This document shows, piece after piece, positions 1 through 6,418 of a stretch of DNA of 6,737 nt. Each line of letters opens with the position of its first letter. Position 1 is the first letter of the stretch. Below the pieces are notes generated by a model, which was given only the letters and a program-made list of their open reading frames with translations, had not been told where the DNA came from and ran no database searches. The position numbers and the translations under genes are program-made. Origin of the DNA: a bacterium (GTDB taxonomy: Bacteria > Ratteibacteria > UBA8468); the NCBI GenBank assembly GCA_030630065.1, contig DAOVNU010000042.1, forward strand, positions 1-6,737. Direction: 5' to 3'.

Positions 1-1
1 G

Positions 2-217
2 TTTCTTTTCTTTAAAGATATCTTTTCTCAGAGACAGGAAGATAAATACTTAAAAGTTGTGAGTATCGGTTTTTGTGCGGGAATCATTGCAATTCTGATT
101 ACCAGTTTTTTTCACGACATCTTTCATAATCGCCAGATTGCCACTTTAACCTGGTATATTATCGGAATGACAATTGCCTCTAATAATTTGAAAGATAAAG
201 AAACCACCGGCAATTAA
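2..217 (+). CDS. O-antigen ligase/polymerase-like membrane protein, C-terminal fragment
   Basis: An open frame enters from the left edge and ends at TAA 215-217, giving 71 residues with no start in the window. It shows a short polar stretch (SQRQEDKYLK), a hydrophobic segment at residues 19-37 (starting VVSIGFCAGI), a loop with HDIFHNRQ, and a second hydrophobic segment containing TWYIIGMTIA, followed by a polar tail. A penultimate helix, then an H/D-containing loop, then a last helix with W..(I/L)G is the usual ending of the Wzy/WaaL O-antigen ligase family. Those proteins are inner-membrane glycosyltransferases that polymerise or ligate surface polysaccharide. It is the only plus-strand gene here and converges on lgt, overlapping it by 72 bases. 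The family call rests on a short tail and could be another polytopic membrane protein; that it is a real coding region is more secure. Confidence 0.55.
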   Translation, partial: FLFFKDIFSQRQEDKYLKVVSIGFCAGIIAILITSFFHDIFHNRQIATLTWYIIGMTIASNNLKDKETTGN

Positions 218-907
218 AAAGATGAAAAAGGAAATGACCTGGGTGGGATAAAGGGAGAGAAAAAGCGGTTCTAAATTACCCCGAAGAAAATCTATGCCGT
301 AGCGGGATATGGAATAGAGCATGAAATAAATAAGGAGAATAGTCCCATTTTTTCTCTTCCCTTTCCACAAAAAGAACAAAATCAAAAAAACAAAAAGGTT
401 GCTTAAACAATAATAAATTTGGGTTGGGTGCCGGGATACGTTATCAAAGGGGAATCTGACGCTTAAGAAAAAATTTGTCTCTTTACCATAGCAGCAGCCG
501 TTAAGAAAACAACCAAGTCGCCCTATTGCCTGCCCCAGAGGAAAATAAAGTGCGAGAAGGTCAAGTACCATCAGGGTTGGCAGGTTCGTCCGACGCAGAA
601 ACAATATTCCCGCCGCTAAACCGAAGATAACTCCCCCCTGAACCGCCATTCCCCCATGGCGGATAGCAATAACCTCCAGGGGATGACGAAAATAATAAGA
701 GAAATGGACAAGGATATGTAACAACCTTGCGCCAAACAGTCCGCTAATAACAATCAGAAAGATAACGTTCAAAAGAATTTCCTCACTTAATCCTTCCTTT
801 CCTCCGCGCTGCAGAATAAGGAAACTAACCAGAAAGATTGAAAAAGCAATAATCACCCCATAGGAATAGACAGCGAAATTACCAATTTTAAACAAAATAG
901 GATACAT
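146..907 (-). CDS. lgt: Prolipoprotein diacylglyceryl transferase (Lgt)
   Basis: Lgt is an inner-membrane enzyme that moves diacylglycerol from phosphatidylglycerol to the lipobox cysteine of prolipoproteins, the first step of lipoprotein maturation. The 253-residue product has the usual length and is hydrophobic throughout, with about seven membrane segments. Visible signatures are HGGMAVQGG (residues 84-92), the Lgt signature GRLGCFLNGCCYG (129-141, with the conserved Arg130), HPTQIYY (160-166) and RYGIDFLRG (202-210) near the C-terminus. The Cys-rich form GCFLNGCCYG replaces the GNFINGE form of Escherichia coli and is common outside proteobacteria. Gln90 sits where E. coli has His103. The ATG directly follows the lspA TAA (TAAATG) and has no clear ribosome binding site, so translation is probably coupled to lspA. 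The last 23 codons and the stop overlap the plus-strand gene. Confidence 0.96.
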   Translation of the reverse strand: MYPILFKIGNFAVYSYGVIIAFSIFLVSFLILQRGGKEGLSEEILLNVIFLIVISGLFGARLLHILVHFSYYFRHPLEVIAIRHGGMAVQGGVIFGLAAGILFLRRTNLPTLMVLDLLALYFPLGQAIGRLGCFLNGCCYGKETNFFLSVRFPFDNVSRHPTQIYYCLSNLFVFLILFFLWKGKRKNGTILLIYFMLYSISRYGIDFLRGNLEPLFLSLYPTQVISFFIFLIAGGFFIFQIIRGNCHSDNIPG

Positions 908-1357
908 TTAAGATACTTTAATCTGTGGTTTTTTTATTTCCTGGATTAACAAAATTACAATTCCAATGGTGATGGCGGTGTCCGCCAAATTAAAGATGGG
1001 CCAGACCTTGAAATCAAGAAAATCAACCACTGTTCCCAATCTCACCCGGTCAATCAGGTTTCCCAGAATTCCTCCGGCAATCAGTCCTGTCGCTATTCTT
1101 TGATTCCGATTCCTCTGGCCTCTGTCGCGCAAGAAAAATATGAGCATCCCGATTGCCAACAGGGACATCCCTAAATAAAATGCAAGGGGAATTTTATCTT
1201 TGAAAAGGCCAAAGGAAACACCCGAATTCCTGATATGGGTAAGGTAAAAAAAATGAGGAATTAACAAAATTGACTGACCTTCGGCTAAAAAAAGGTTAAC
1301 CAGATGTTTTGTCAGTTGGTCAAAAAAAATGATGGCAATTCCCACCCGAATAAACAT
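908..1357 (-). CDS. lspA: Lipoprotein signal peptidase II (LspA)
   Basis: LspA is the aspartyl protease of the inner membrane that cuts the signal peptide from diacylglyceryl-prolipoproteins, acting right after Lgt. The 149-residue protein shows all family blocks: FDQLTK (residues 12-17), RNSGVSFGLF (43-52), GGILGNLIDR (95-104), VVDFLDF (110-116) with catalytic Asp112, and FNLADT (122-127) with catalytic Asp126. Four membrane helices can be traced. The N-terminus is short compared with the roughly 160 residues of many homologues, but an in-frame stop a few codons upstream (1370-1372) leaves no longer option. No good Shine-Dalgarno sequence precedes the ATG; instead a 12-base-pair inverted repeat fills the gap to the preceding gene. 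It is immediately followed by lgt, so the two lipoprotein-processing enzymes are made together. Confidence 0.97.
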   Translation of the reverse strand: MFIRVGIAIIFFDQLTKHLVNLFLAEGQSILLIPHFFYLTHIRNSGVSFGLFKDKIPLAFYLGMSLLAIGMLIFFLRDRGQRNRNQRIATGLIAGGILGNLIDRVRLGTVVDFLDFKVWPIFNLADTAITIGIVILLIQEIKKPQIKVS

Positions 1358-1363
1358 AGTTAG

Positions 1364-1392
1364 TAAGGGTTAGGTCAAAAACCTGACCCTTA
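1364..1392. repeat. Inverted repeat (hairpin) between the DksA-like gene and lspA
   Basis: The arms are TAAGGGTTAGGT (1364-1375) and ACCTGACCCTTA (1381-1392), separated by CAAAA. They pair over 12 positions with one internal non-Watson-Crick position: a G.U wobble in plus-strand RNA and a C.A mismatch in minus-strand RNA. The right arm contains the TAA stop of the DksA-like gene, and the left arm ends seven bases before the lspA ATG. No U-run follows on either strand, so this is not a standard intrinsic terminator. It could be an RNA-processing or stability element, a weak attenuator for lspA/lgt, or a copy of a small dispersed palindrome. Confidence 0.7.
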
Positions 1393-1773
1393 TTCCGTAG
1401 TTTCCCTGCTCCTCTGGCAGGTGATGCAGAATCTGGCATAGGGAAGCGCACGCAATCTCTTTTGAGAAATCTTCCCCTGACATTTCTCGCAAATTCCAAA
1501 TGACCCCTGATTGGACCTACCAGAAACAAGCTTCGCCAGGGCGTTATTAATCTCTGTAAGCAATTTGCCTTCGGAGGAAGTAAGATTCAGGTCCAGATTT
1601 TTCTCAAAGTTATCGCTGGCCAATTCAGCTAAATGCGTTGGGACACCGTGATTCTCACCTTCTGCCTGGCTTAACTCCAAACTATCTTTCTGCAAAGCTC
1701 CCATCGCTTCCAAAATCCTGATTTTTTCTTTGATTAATAACTTTTTATATTTTTCCTTTTCCTTTTTATTCAT
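1390..1773 (-). CDS. DksA/TraR-family zinc-finger protein
   Basis: This is a 127-residue protein of the DksA/TraR family, whose members bind RNA polymerase through the secondary channel and adjust transcription initiation. Residues 1-85 are charged and mostly helical, as expected for the coiled coil. The C-terminal zinc finger is CEKC (Cys95, Cys98) and CITC (Cys116, Cys119). The DxxDxA acidic tip of true DksA is not present; at about the same place is HLAELASDNFEKN, which resembles the (D/E)LAS pattern of TraR/YocK-type relatives, so the name dksA is not assigned. The start chosen is the ATG at 1773-1771, because GAAGGG (1783-1778) lies just upstream and the encoded MNKKEKEKYKKLL begins like the family. 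An ATG at 1833 would add 20 residues and overlap archease by 50 bases. The gene lies between archease and lspA on the same strand. Confidence 0.85.
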   Translation of the reverse strand: MNKKEKEKYKKLLIKEKIRILEAMGALQKDSLELSQAEGENHGVPTHLAELASDNFEKNLDLNLTSSEGKLLTEINNALAKLVSGRSNQGSFGICEKCQGKISQKRLRALPYARFCITCQRSRETTE

Positions 1774-1777
1774 TTTT

Positions 1778-1783
1778 CCCTTC
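1778..1783 (-). promoter_or_regulatory. Ribosome binding site for the DksA/TraR-like gene
   Basis: GAAGGG on the minus strand lies four bases before the ATG at 1773-1771 and immediately after the archease TAA. It favours this start over the in-frame ATG at 1833 inside archease. Confidence 0.6.
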
Positions 1784-2218
1784 TTATATGTCCAAGATAA
1801 TGGTTGTCTGCCAGAAATTACCCTTTTTTTCAACCTTCAAATTATGATAGGTAGCAGCTTTTACCTCTCTTTTCGGAACTTGACTATTTTTCTTAATCCT
1901 TCCCTGCAGGTAAAATCTGTTTTTTATCTTTTTAATCTCAACTTTAAACCGGTTAAAAATTGCTTTTTCTTTCTCCGCAAGATAAAGTAGTTCATTAAGG
2001 AAAGCTACCAGAAGCTCTTCCAATGTTAGTCCTTCAACTTTAACTTTGGATTGAGATTGCCACGTCGCTATTGCTCCTCGCAATGACTCCGTCGTTTTGA
2101 ATTTTCCGCCGGCGACGATGCTGAACATTCCTCTTGCCGCTTCAGCAAAGAGTTCCTCTTTATTTTTCCCTTTGATTAAAAGTCCAATATCTGCCGTATG
2201 GTCAATGACCCGAAACAT
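1784..2218 (-). CDS. Archease, with an in-frame repeat-derived insertion
   Basis: Archease (MTH1598/TM1083-like) is a small protein known as the cofactor that lets the RNA ligase RtcB turn over, used in tRNA splicing or RNA repair. The 144-residue product starts with FRVIDHTAD (residues 2-10), continues with [15 protein letters not shown] (21-35) and [15 protein letters not shown] (66-80), and ends with [14 protein letters not shown] (120-133) and TTIILDI (138-144), all typical. Asp10 and the Asp near the C-terminus (Asp143) match the metal-binding region of the family. Residues of about 44-56 ([13 protein letters not shown]) are not family-like and come from a palindromic repeat at 2053-2087, making the segment before LEELLV about 10-12 residues longer than I expect. 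The ATG overlaps the end of gyrA by 17 bases, suggesting coupling. No rtcB is in the window, so its partner must be elsewhere. Confidence 0.92.
   Translation of the reverse strand: MFRVIDHTADIGLLIKGKNKEELFAEAARGMFSIVAGGKFKTTESLRGAIATWQSQSKVKVEGLTLEELLVAFLNELLYLAEKEKAIFNRFKVEIKKIKNRFYLQGRIKKNSQVPKREVKAATYHNLKVEKKGNFWQTTIILDI
2053..2087 (-). repeat. Dispersed palindromic repeat inside the archease gene
   Basis: On the minus strand this block begins GTCATTGCGAGGAGC and ends GTGGCAATCTC. Its ends form an imperfect inverted repeat: ATTGC 2056-2060 faces GCAAT 2080-2084, and 8 of 12 terminal positions agree when one end is reversed and complemented. The motif resembles a short repeat that I recall as scattered in many copies through several bacterial genomes, including candidate-phylum genomes. 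This is the only copy in the window, so its repeat status rests on recall and on the odd protein segment it encodes. It is read in frame, without a stop, as about a dozen residues of archease. Confidence 0.65.
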
Positions 2219-4664
2219 CCTCTTTTTCTTTCAGAACAACGGTTACATCCGCAATATGGTCCTCATCCCCCAGGTTAATCAATTTTACACCCTGAGTGTT
2301 CCTGCCAATCGCACGAATATCCTTGATTGGGACACGAATCAGAATTCCTTTCGTCGTAATCAGGAGAATCTCGTCGTCATTCATTACACTTTTGATACCC
2401 ACAACCTCTCCATTCCTCCCTTTGGTTTTAATATCAATAATACCCTTACCGCCCCTCCTCTGTTTGCGGTAAAGTTTAATCTTACTGCGCTTACCAAAAC
2501 CATTCACCGTGACGGTCAGCAGGGAATGGTCCTCTTCAGCCACCTCGCCTCCCTTGACCAAATCACCTTTGGATAACCTGATGCCACGCACCCCTCTTGC
2601 CGTCCTTCCCATTGACCGAACGTCCTCTTCGGAGAAATGAATTGACTGGCCTTCTTTGGTAGAGAGAACAAGGTTCTTTTTCCCGTCGGTAAGTTTTACC
2701 TCAATCAATTCGTCGTCCTTTTTTAAGGTAAGGGCAATGATTCCCGTGCGTCTCTGGTGACTATAGGCAGAAACAGGGGTTTTCTTCACTATTCCTTTTT
2801 TGGTTACCATCAAAAGAAAGAGGTCCTCGCTATATTCTTTGATGGGGATAACCGCGGTCACTACCTCATCGGTGCTAATACTAAGAAGGTTAATGATTGC
2901 CTTTCCCTTTGACTGTCTGCTTGCCTCCGGAATCTGATAGGCGGGAAGCCAATAGACCCGACCTTTATTGCTAAAGAAGAGAATGGTATCGTGGGTGGAG
3001 GCAACAAAGAATTGTTTGATGTAGTCCTCCTCCCTGGTTCCTGCCCCGATAATTCCTCTGCCCCCACGGTGCTGTTTCCGGTAAGTATCCATCAGAACGC
3101 GTTTCACATAACCGGAGGCAGAAATCGTAATGACGACGTCCTCCTTGCGCACCAGGTCAATCTCGGAGAAATCCTCAACCGCTCCCACAATCTTTGTCCT
3201 ACGAGGGTCGCCAAATTTTTTCTTTAAATCTTTCAACTCATTCTTAATAACCCCGGAAATCTTCTTCTCGCTGGCAAGAATGGACTTTAAATGTTGAATC
3301 TCTTTTGTTAATTCCTTGTACTCCTCCTCTATTTTATTTCGCTCCAGTTTAGTCAAACGTGAAAGCGGCATCGCCAAAATACTATCGGTTTGAAGAGAAG
3401 AAAGTTTAAAGGTCTTCATCAAGGATGCCTTAGCCACATCCACCGCCGCAGATTTCCTGATAATTTTTATTACCTGGTCAATATGCAGAAGGGCAATCTT
3501 CAAACCAAGAAGGATATGGGCACGACGCTCTGCTTTCCTCAACTCAAATTCTGTGCGCCGTCGCACCACTTCTCTCCTGTGCTCTAAATAGTAGTTCAAT
3601 AATTCCTGAAGAGTAAGAACTCTCGGACGCTGTTTGACTATGGCAAGATTGATAATACCAAAACTGGTGCGCAATGTCGTATGTTTATAGAGTTGATTAA
3701 GGATAACATCCGGGTTTTCTCCGGCTTTTAGTTCAATGCAGATGCGCATTCCTTTCTTGTCCGACTCATCCCGGATTGTGCTGATTCCTTCGATTTTCTT
3801 CTCCTGGGCAAGTTTCGCGATATTCTCAACCAGGGTGCTCTTGTTCACCTCATAGGGGAGTTCCGTGACGATTAAAGCGGTTCTTCCCCTTTCTAACTCT
3901 TCTTCTTTCACCTTTGCCTGAAGAGTAATGATGCCCCTTCCGGTGCGGTAGGCATCTAAAATTCCTTTCCTTCCGCAGATAAATCCCCCGGTAGGAAAGT
4001 CCGGTCCGGGCAGGAGTTTCATCAACTCCTCCAGAGATGCATCCGGTTTTTCAATTAAAAGAATAAGGGTATCAATAACCTCACTGAGGTTATGGGGAGG
4101 CATATTGGTTGCCATTCCCACGGCAATGCCTGAGGAACCGTTGAGAAGAAGATTGGGGAGAGAGGAAGGAAGGATGGTCGGCTCTAATAACGTACCATCA
4201 AAATTGGGAGTAAAATTAACCGTTTCCTTGTCAATGTCCGCAAGAAGAGAAGAAGCAATTGCGGATAATCTTGCTTCGGTATAACGCATCGCTGCAGCAG
4301 GGTCTCCATCAACCGAGCCAAAATTCCCCTGACCGTCAACAAGAGGATACCTTAAAGAAAAATCCTGGCACATTCTGGTAATGGTGTCATAGATTGCCGC
4401 ATCCCCATGGGGGTGATATTTTCCCATTACTTCACCAACGATACGCGCACTCTTTTTATAGGGTTTACCCGGTGAGACCCCTAATTCGGACATCCCGAAG
4501 AGAATCCTCCGGTGCACCGGCTTTAAGCCATCCCTGACATCGGGGAGAGCCCTTCCCACAATGACACTCATCGCATAATCAATGTAGGAAGACCGCATTT
4601 CCCGTTCAATCTCTACCGGAATCACCCTTTCCTTAACCTTTATTACCTCTTTCTTCTCTTTCAT
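2202..4664 (-). CDS. gyrA: DNA gyrase subunit A
   Basis: GyrA is the DNA-cleaving and wrapping subunit of gyrase (A2B2), which introduces negative supercoils using ATP hydrolysed by GyrB. The 820-residue protein has the normal length and domain order. The breakage-reunion domain starts with [18 protein letters not shown] (37-54), includes [12 protein letters not shown] (83-94) and has the catalytic tyrosine Tyr128 in [13 protein letters not shown] coiled coil lies at about 360-480, followed by the C-terminal beta-pinwheel from about 490. GyrA-box motifs are QHRGGRG (531-537, the usual blade-1 place) and QRRGGKG (735-741); these favour gyrase over topoisomerase IV ParC. Ala89 stands where E. 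coli has Ser83, while Asp93 matches Asp87. The ATG lies 16 bases after the upstream ATPase gene with only a weak purine-rich leader. The 3' end overlaps archease. gyrB is not in the window. Confidence 0.97.
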   Translation of the reverse strand: MKEKKEVIKVKERVIPVEIEREMRSSYIDYAMSVIVGRALPDVRDGLKPVHRRILFGMSELGVSPGKPYKKSARIVGEVMGKYHPHGDAAIYDTITRMCQDFSLRYPLVDGQGNFGSVDGDPAAAMRYTEARLSAIASSLLADIDKETVNFTPNFDGTLLEPTILPSSLPNLLLNGSSGIAVGMATNMPPHNLSEVIDTLILLIEKPDASLEELMKLLPGPDFPTGGFICGRKGILDAYRTGRGIITLQAKVKEEELERGRTALIVTELPYEVNKSTLVENIAKLAQEKKIEGISTIRDESDKKGMRICIELKAGENPDVILNQLYKHTTLRTSFGIINLAIVKQRPRVLTLQELLNYYLEHRREVVRRRTEFELRKAERRAHILLGLKIALLHIDQVIKIIRKSAAVDVAKASLMKTFKLSSLQTDSILAMPLSRLTKLERNKIEEEYKELTKEIQHLKSILASEKKISGVIKNELKDLKKKFGDPRRTKIVGAVEDFSEIDLVRKEDVVITISASGYVKRVLMDTYRKQHRGGRGIIGAGTREEDYIKQFFVASTHDTILFFSNKGRVYWLPAYQIPEASRQSKGKAIINLLSISTDEVVTAVIPIKEYSEDLFLLMVTKKGIVKKTPVSAYSHQRRTGIIALTLKKDDELIEVKLTDGKKNLVLSTKEGQSIHFSEEDVRSMGRTARGVRGIRLSKGDLVKGGEVAEEDHSLLTVTVNGFGKRSKIKLYRKQRRGGKGIIDIKTKGRNGEVVGIKSVMNDDEILLITTKGILIRVPIKDIRAIGRNTQGVKLINLGDEDHIADVTVVLKEKEDVSGH

Positions 4665-4680
4665 TGTTTTTTCTTATACT

Positions 4681-5883
4681 TCAACTGTCCTTTTTTGTCA
4701 CTCTCAAGACATCTGGAAGGGCAATCTTTCCTTCCCTCGCTTTTTTCATTCCATCCTCGCGCAGGGTCTCCATTCCCGCCTTCTGCGCCACTTTCTTGAT
4801 GCTTTCGGTGGCGGCTTTTTTCAGGATTAATTCCCTCATCTCATCATTGGGAATCATCAGTTCAAACAATCCCGTTCTTCCCTTATATCCGGTGCCATTG
4901 CATTGGTTGCATCCCTTCCCACGACAGAAGAAAGAACCATCATCTTTCAAATTTGCTTCCTGAATTATTTCTGATGAGGGCTGATATTCTTTTTTGCAGG
5001 AATCACAAAGGGTGCGCACCAACGTTTGTGAAAGAACGCCAATAACCGAAGAGGCGACTAAAAATGGCTCAACCCCCATATCGGTCAGTCGGGTAGCAGC
5101 TCCCGGAGCGGTGTTGGTATGTAAAGTGGCAAAAACCAGTTGTCCGGTCTGTGCTACCTGAAAAGAGATGGAGGCGGTTTCCTTATCTCTAATCTCACCA
5201 ACCATCACTACATCCGGGTCCTGACGTAAAATGGAACGCAGCCCTGTGGCAAAATTAAAGCCGGCTTTAAGATTAATCTGCGCCTGGACAAGTCCCGAAA
5301 TATGATACTCTACCGGATCCTCAATGGTAATAACATGGATGCGCGCCGATTTAATTTTATTTAAAGAACTATAAAGCGTGGTGCTTTTTCCCCCGCCGGT
5401 AGGACCTGTAACCAAAACAATACCATAGGGTTCTTCCAGAACCTTGTTATAGCGGGCTAACGTTTCCGGCTGAAACCCCAACTGGTCAAAACCCAAAAGA
5501 ATATTGCGTTTATCCAGGATTCTAATTGCCACCGCCTCACCAAAGATGGTCGGGTAAGTAGAAATCCTTAAGTTCACCTCTCCACCCTTAACCGTGGCTT
5601 TGTAAGCCCCGCTCTGGGGAATACGGCTTTCGGTAATATCCAGATTTGCCAGAACCTTGATTCTGGTAACAATTGCCTGATAAAACTCTTTTGGCGGAGG
5701 CGGGAAGTTATAAAGAAATCCATTAATCCGGAAACGCAGGGAAACGTTTTCCTCGGTCTCTAAATGGATATCGGTAGCTCTCTGCTCCACCGCCTGGGAA
5801 AGAACGGAGTCAACAATGGCGGTCGCCGAAGAATACTCTGTGTCCGAAACCTTCACCTTCATAAAATCAACTCTTTCTACCAT
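4681..5883 (-). CDS. GspE/PilB-family type II secretion / type IV pilus ATPase lacking the N-terminal domain
   Basis: This is a cytoplasmic hexameric ATPase that powers pilus or pseudopilus assembly. The visible parts are ATDIHLE (residues 36-42), the arginine-containing RFRINGFLY (50-58), Walker A GPTGGGKST (160-168), the Asp box ITIEDPVEY (185-193), Walker B RQDPDVVMVGEIRD (220-233), the His box TGQLVFATLHTNT (246-258), and a zinc site CDSC (Cys293, Cys296) with CNQC (Cys325, Cys328). The tetracysteine zinc site fits GspE/PilB rather than PilT. At 400 residues it is about 150 shorter than typical members because the N-terminal GspE_N/MshEN-type domain is absent. The ATG at 5883 has no clear ribosome binding site; a second in-frame ATG at 5862 is preceded by GAAAGAG at a good distance and may be the true start (393 residues). 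Restriction-modification genes lie directly upstream. No other secretion or pilus gene is seen, so substrate and system are unknown. Confidence 0.88.
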   Translation of the reverse strand: MVERVDFMKVKVSDTEYSSATAIVDSVLSQAVEQRATDIHLETEENVSLRFRINGFLYNFPPPPKEFYQAIVTRIKVLANLDITESRIPQSGAYKATVKGGEVNLRISTYPTIFGEAVAIRILDKRNILLGFDQLGFQPETLARYNKVLEEPYGIVLVTGPTGGGKSTTLYSSLNKIKSARIHVITIEDPVEYHISGLVQAQINLKAGFNFATGLRSILRQDPDVVMVGEIRDKETASISFQVAQTGQLVFATLHTNTAPGAATRLTDMGVEPFLVASSVIGVLSQTLVRTLCDSCKKEYQPSSEIIQEANLKDDGSFFCRGKGCNQCNGTGYKGRTGLFELMIPNDEMRELILKKAATESIKKVAQKAGMETLREDGMKKAREGKIALPDVLRVTKKDS

Positions 5884-5896
5884 AATATACTAAAAG

Positions 5897-5917
5897 CAGT
5901 TGGCGATATCAGTTGCC
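5897..5917. repeat. Short imperfect direct repeat at the restriction gene / ATPase gene junction
   Basis: CAGTTGGC (5897-5904) and CAGTTGCC (5910-5917) flank the palindrome GATATC (5905-5910, sharing one base with the second copy) and cover the stop codon of the restriction-like gene. The pair could be an operator-like site or a trace of a past insertion boundary, but it is short enough to be chance. Confidence 0.3.
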
Positions 5918-6418
5918 AGGAGAACGCATTTCATCTTTATAGATTACCATACCATTTTCTTTTACCCAATTTTCTGAAAAACCTACATGGGAAATAGGAT
6001 TTCTGCTTTTATCCAATTGTCTTTCTGCTTCTTTTAATAAAACATCAGGTTTAATTTCATAGATTACTTTTACCTTCAGCGGATTCCTTTTGTAAAAAAT
6101 AGCAGAGTAAATTTTCTTATTTCTTTTGATTCGGTCTAATGACTTTTTTCGTTTATCTGACGGTTCTTTGAATACCCTATCTAATTGTCCTGTACCACCT
6201 TCATAACAAGTAAGGTATTCATACTTTATATGAGGATTATTTTTATCACAAGCATCTGCATCTCTCTTTGATATTATTAGTTCATGATCTAGTATTTCAG
6301 CGATAATCATTTCTTTTACTAAACCCGGTTGTAAGATATTAACAATACCTATTTTTAAGGCTAATTTCTGTGCCTTTCGTACCAACATTATAATTTGTGA
6401 TAATATTTTCTTTTTCAT
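5909..6418 (-). CDS. Probable type II restriction endonuclease
   Basis: This 169-residue soluble protein is not recognised by name. The reason for the call is context: it follows a DNA methyltransferase gene, its ATG overlaps that gene's TGA (TGATG), and a single-subunit restriction enzyme of this size next to a beta-class methyltransferase is a common arrangement. Residues 31-51 (beginning PGLVKEMIIAEIL) are followed by SKRDADACD (50-58), then KYEYLTC (65-71), EGGTGQLDRVFK (73-84), and KVKVIYEIKP (115-124). Acidic residues E36, E41, D53, D55, E67 and E121-x-K123 are candidates for a PD-(D/E)XK-like metal site, but no clean motif can be fixed by eye. The conserved-looking SHVGFSENWV (143-152) lies near the end. 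Base composition looks more AT-rich than in gyrA, in keeping with horizontal transfer. The alternative is another DNA-modification accessory protein. Confidence 0.6.
   Translation of the reverse strand: MKKKILSQIIMLVRKAQKLALKIGIVNILQPGLVKEMIIAEILDHELIISKRDADACDKNNPHIKYEYLTCYEGGTGQLDRVFKEPSDKRKKSLDRIKRNKKIYSAIFYKRNPLKVKVIYEIKPDVLLKEAERQLDKSRNPISHVGFSENWVKENGMVIYKDEMRSPGN

Noticed and set aside
135..144. Second copy of the archease-embedded repeat (shares AGATTGCCAC)
   Set aside because: Only ten bases match (to 2054-2063), the rest of the block including GCAATGAC is missing, and the codons fit the membrane protein tail normally.
1364..1392. Intrinsic transcription terminator after the DksA-like gene
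   Set aside because: The stem is present but no U-run follows on either strand, and a terminator here would cut off lspA and lgt, which have no visible promoter.
1320..1529. Minus-strand 69-codon frame across the lspA / DksA-like boundary
   Set aside because: It lies in another frame of two well-supported genes and has no recognisable features. The similar 2861-3067 frame inside gyrA was rejected for the same reason.
1774..1833. 20-residue N-terminal extension of the DksA-like protein
   Set aside because: The extra codons lie inside archease, and the downstream ATG has its own GAAGGG site and a family-like N-terminus.
2097..2576. Plus-strand open frame of 159 codons opposite gyrA and archease
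   Set aside because: It is the antisense shadow of clearly conserved gyrA/archease coding sequence; its translation shows no family motif. The same applies to the other plus-strand frames at 1730-1990, 2991-3227, 3390-3587, 4664-4963 and 5764-5997.
5868..5908. Promoter in front of the secretion ATPase gene
   Set aside because: AT-rich -10-like words (TAGTAT, TATATT) exist on the minus strand, but no -35 element at a suitable distance could be found.
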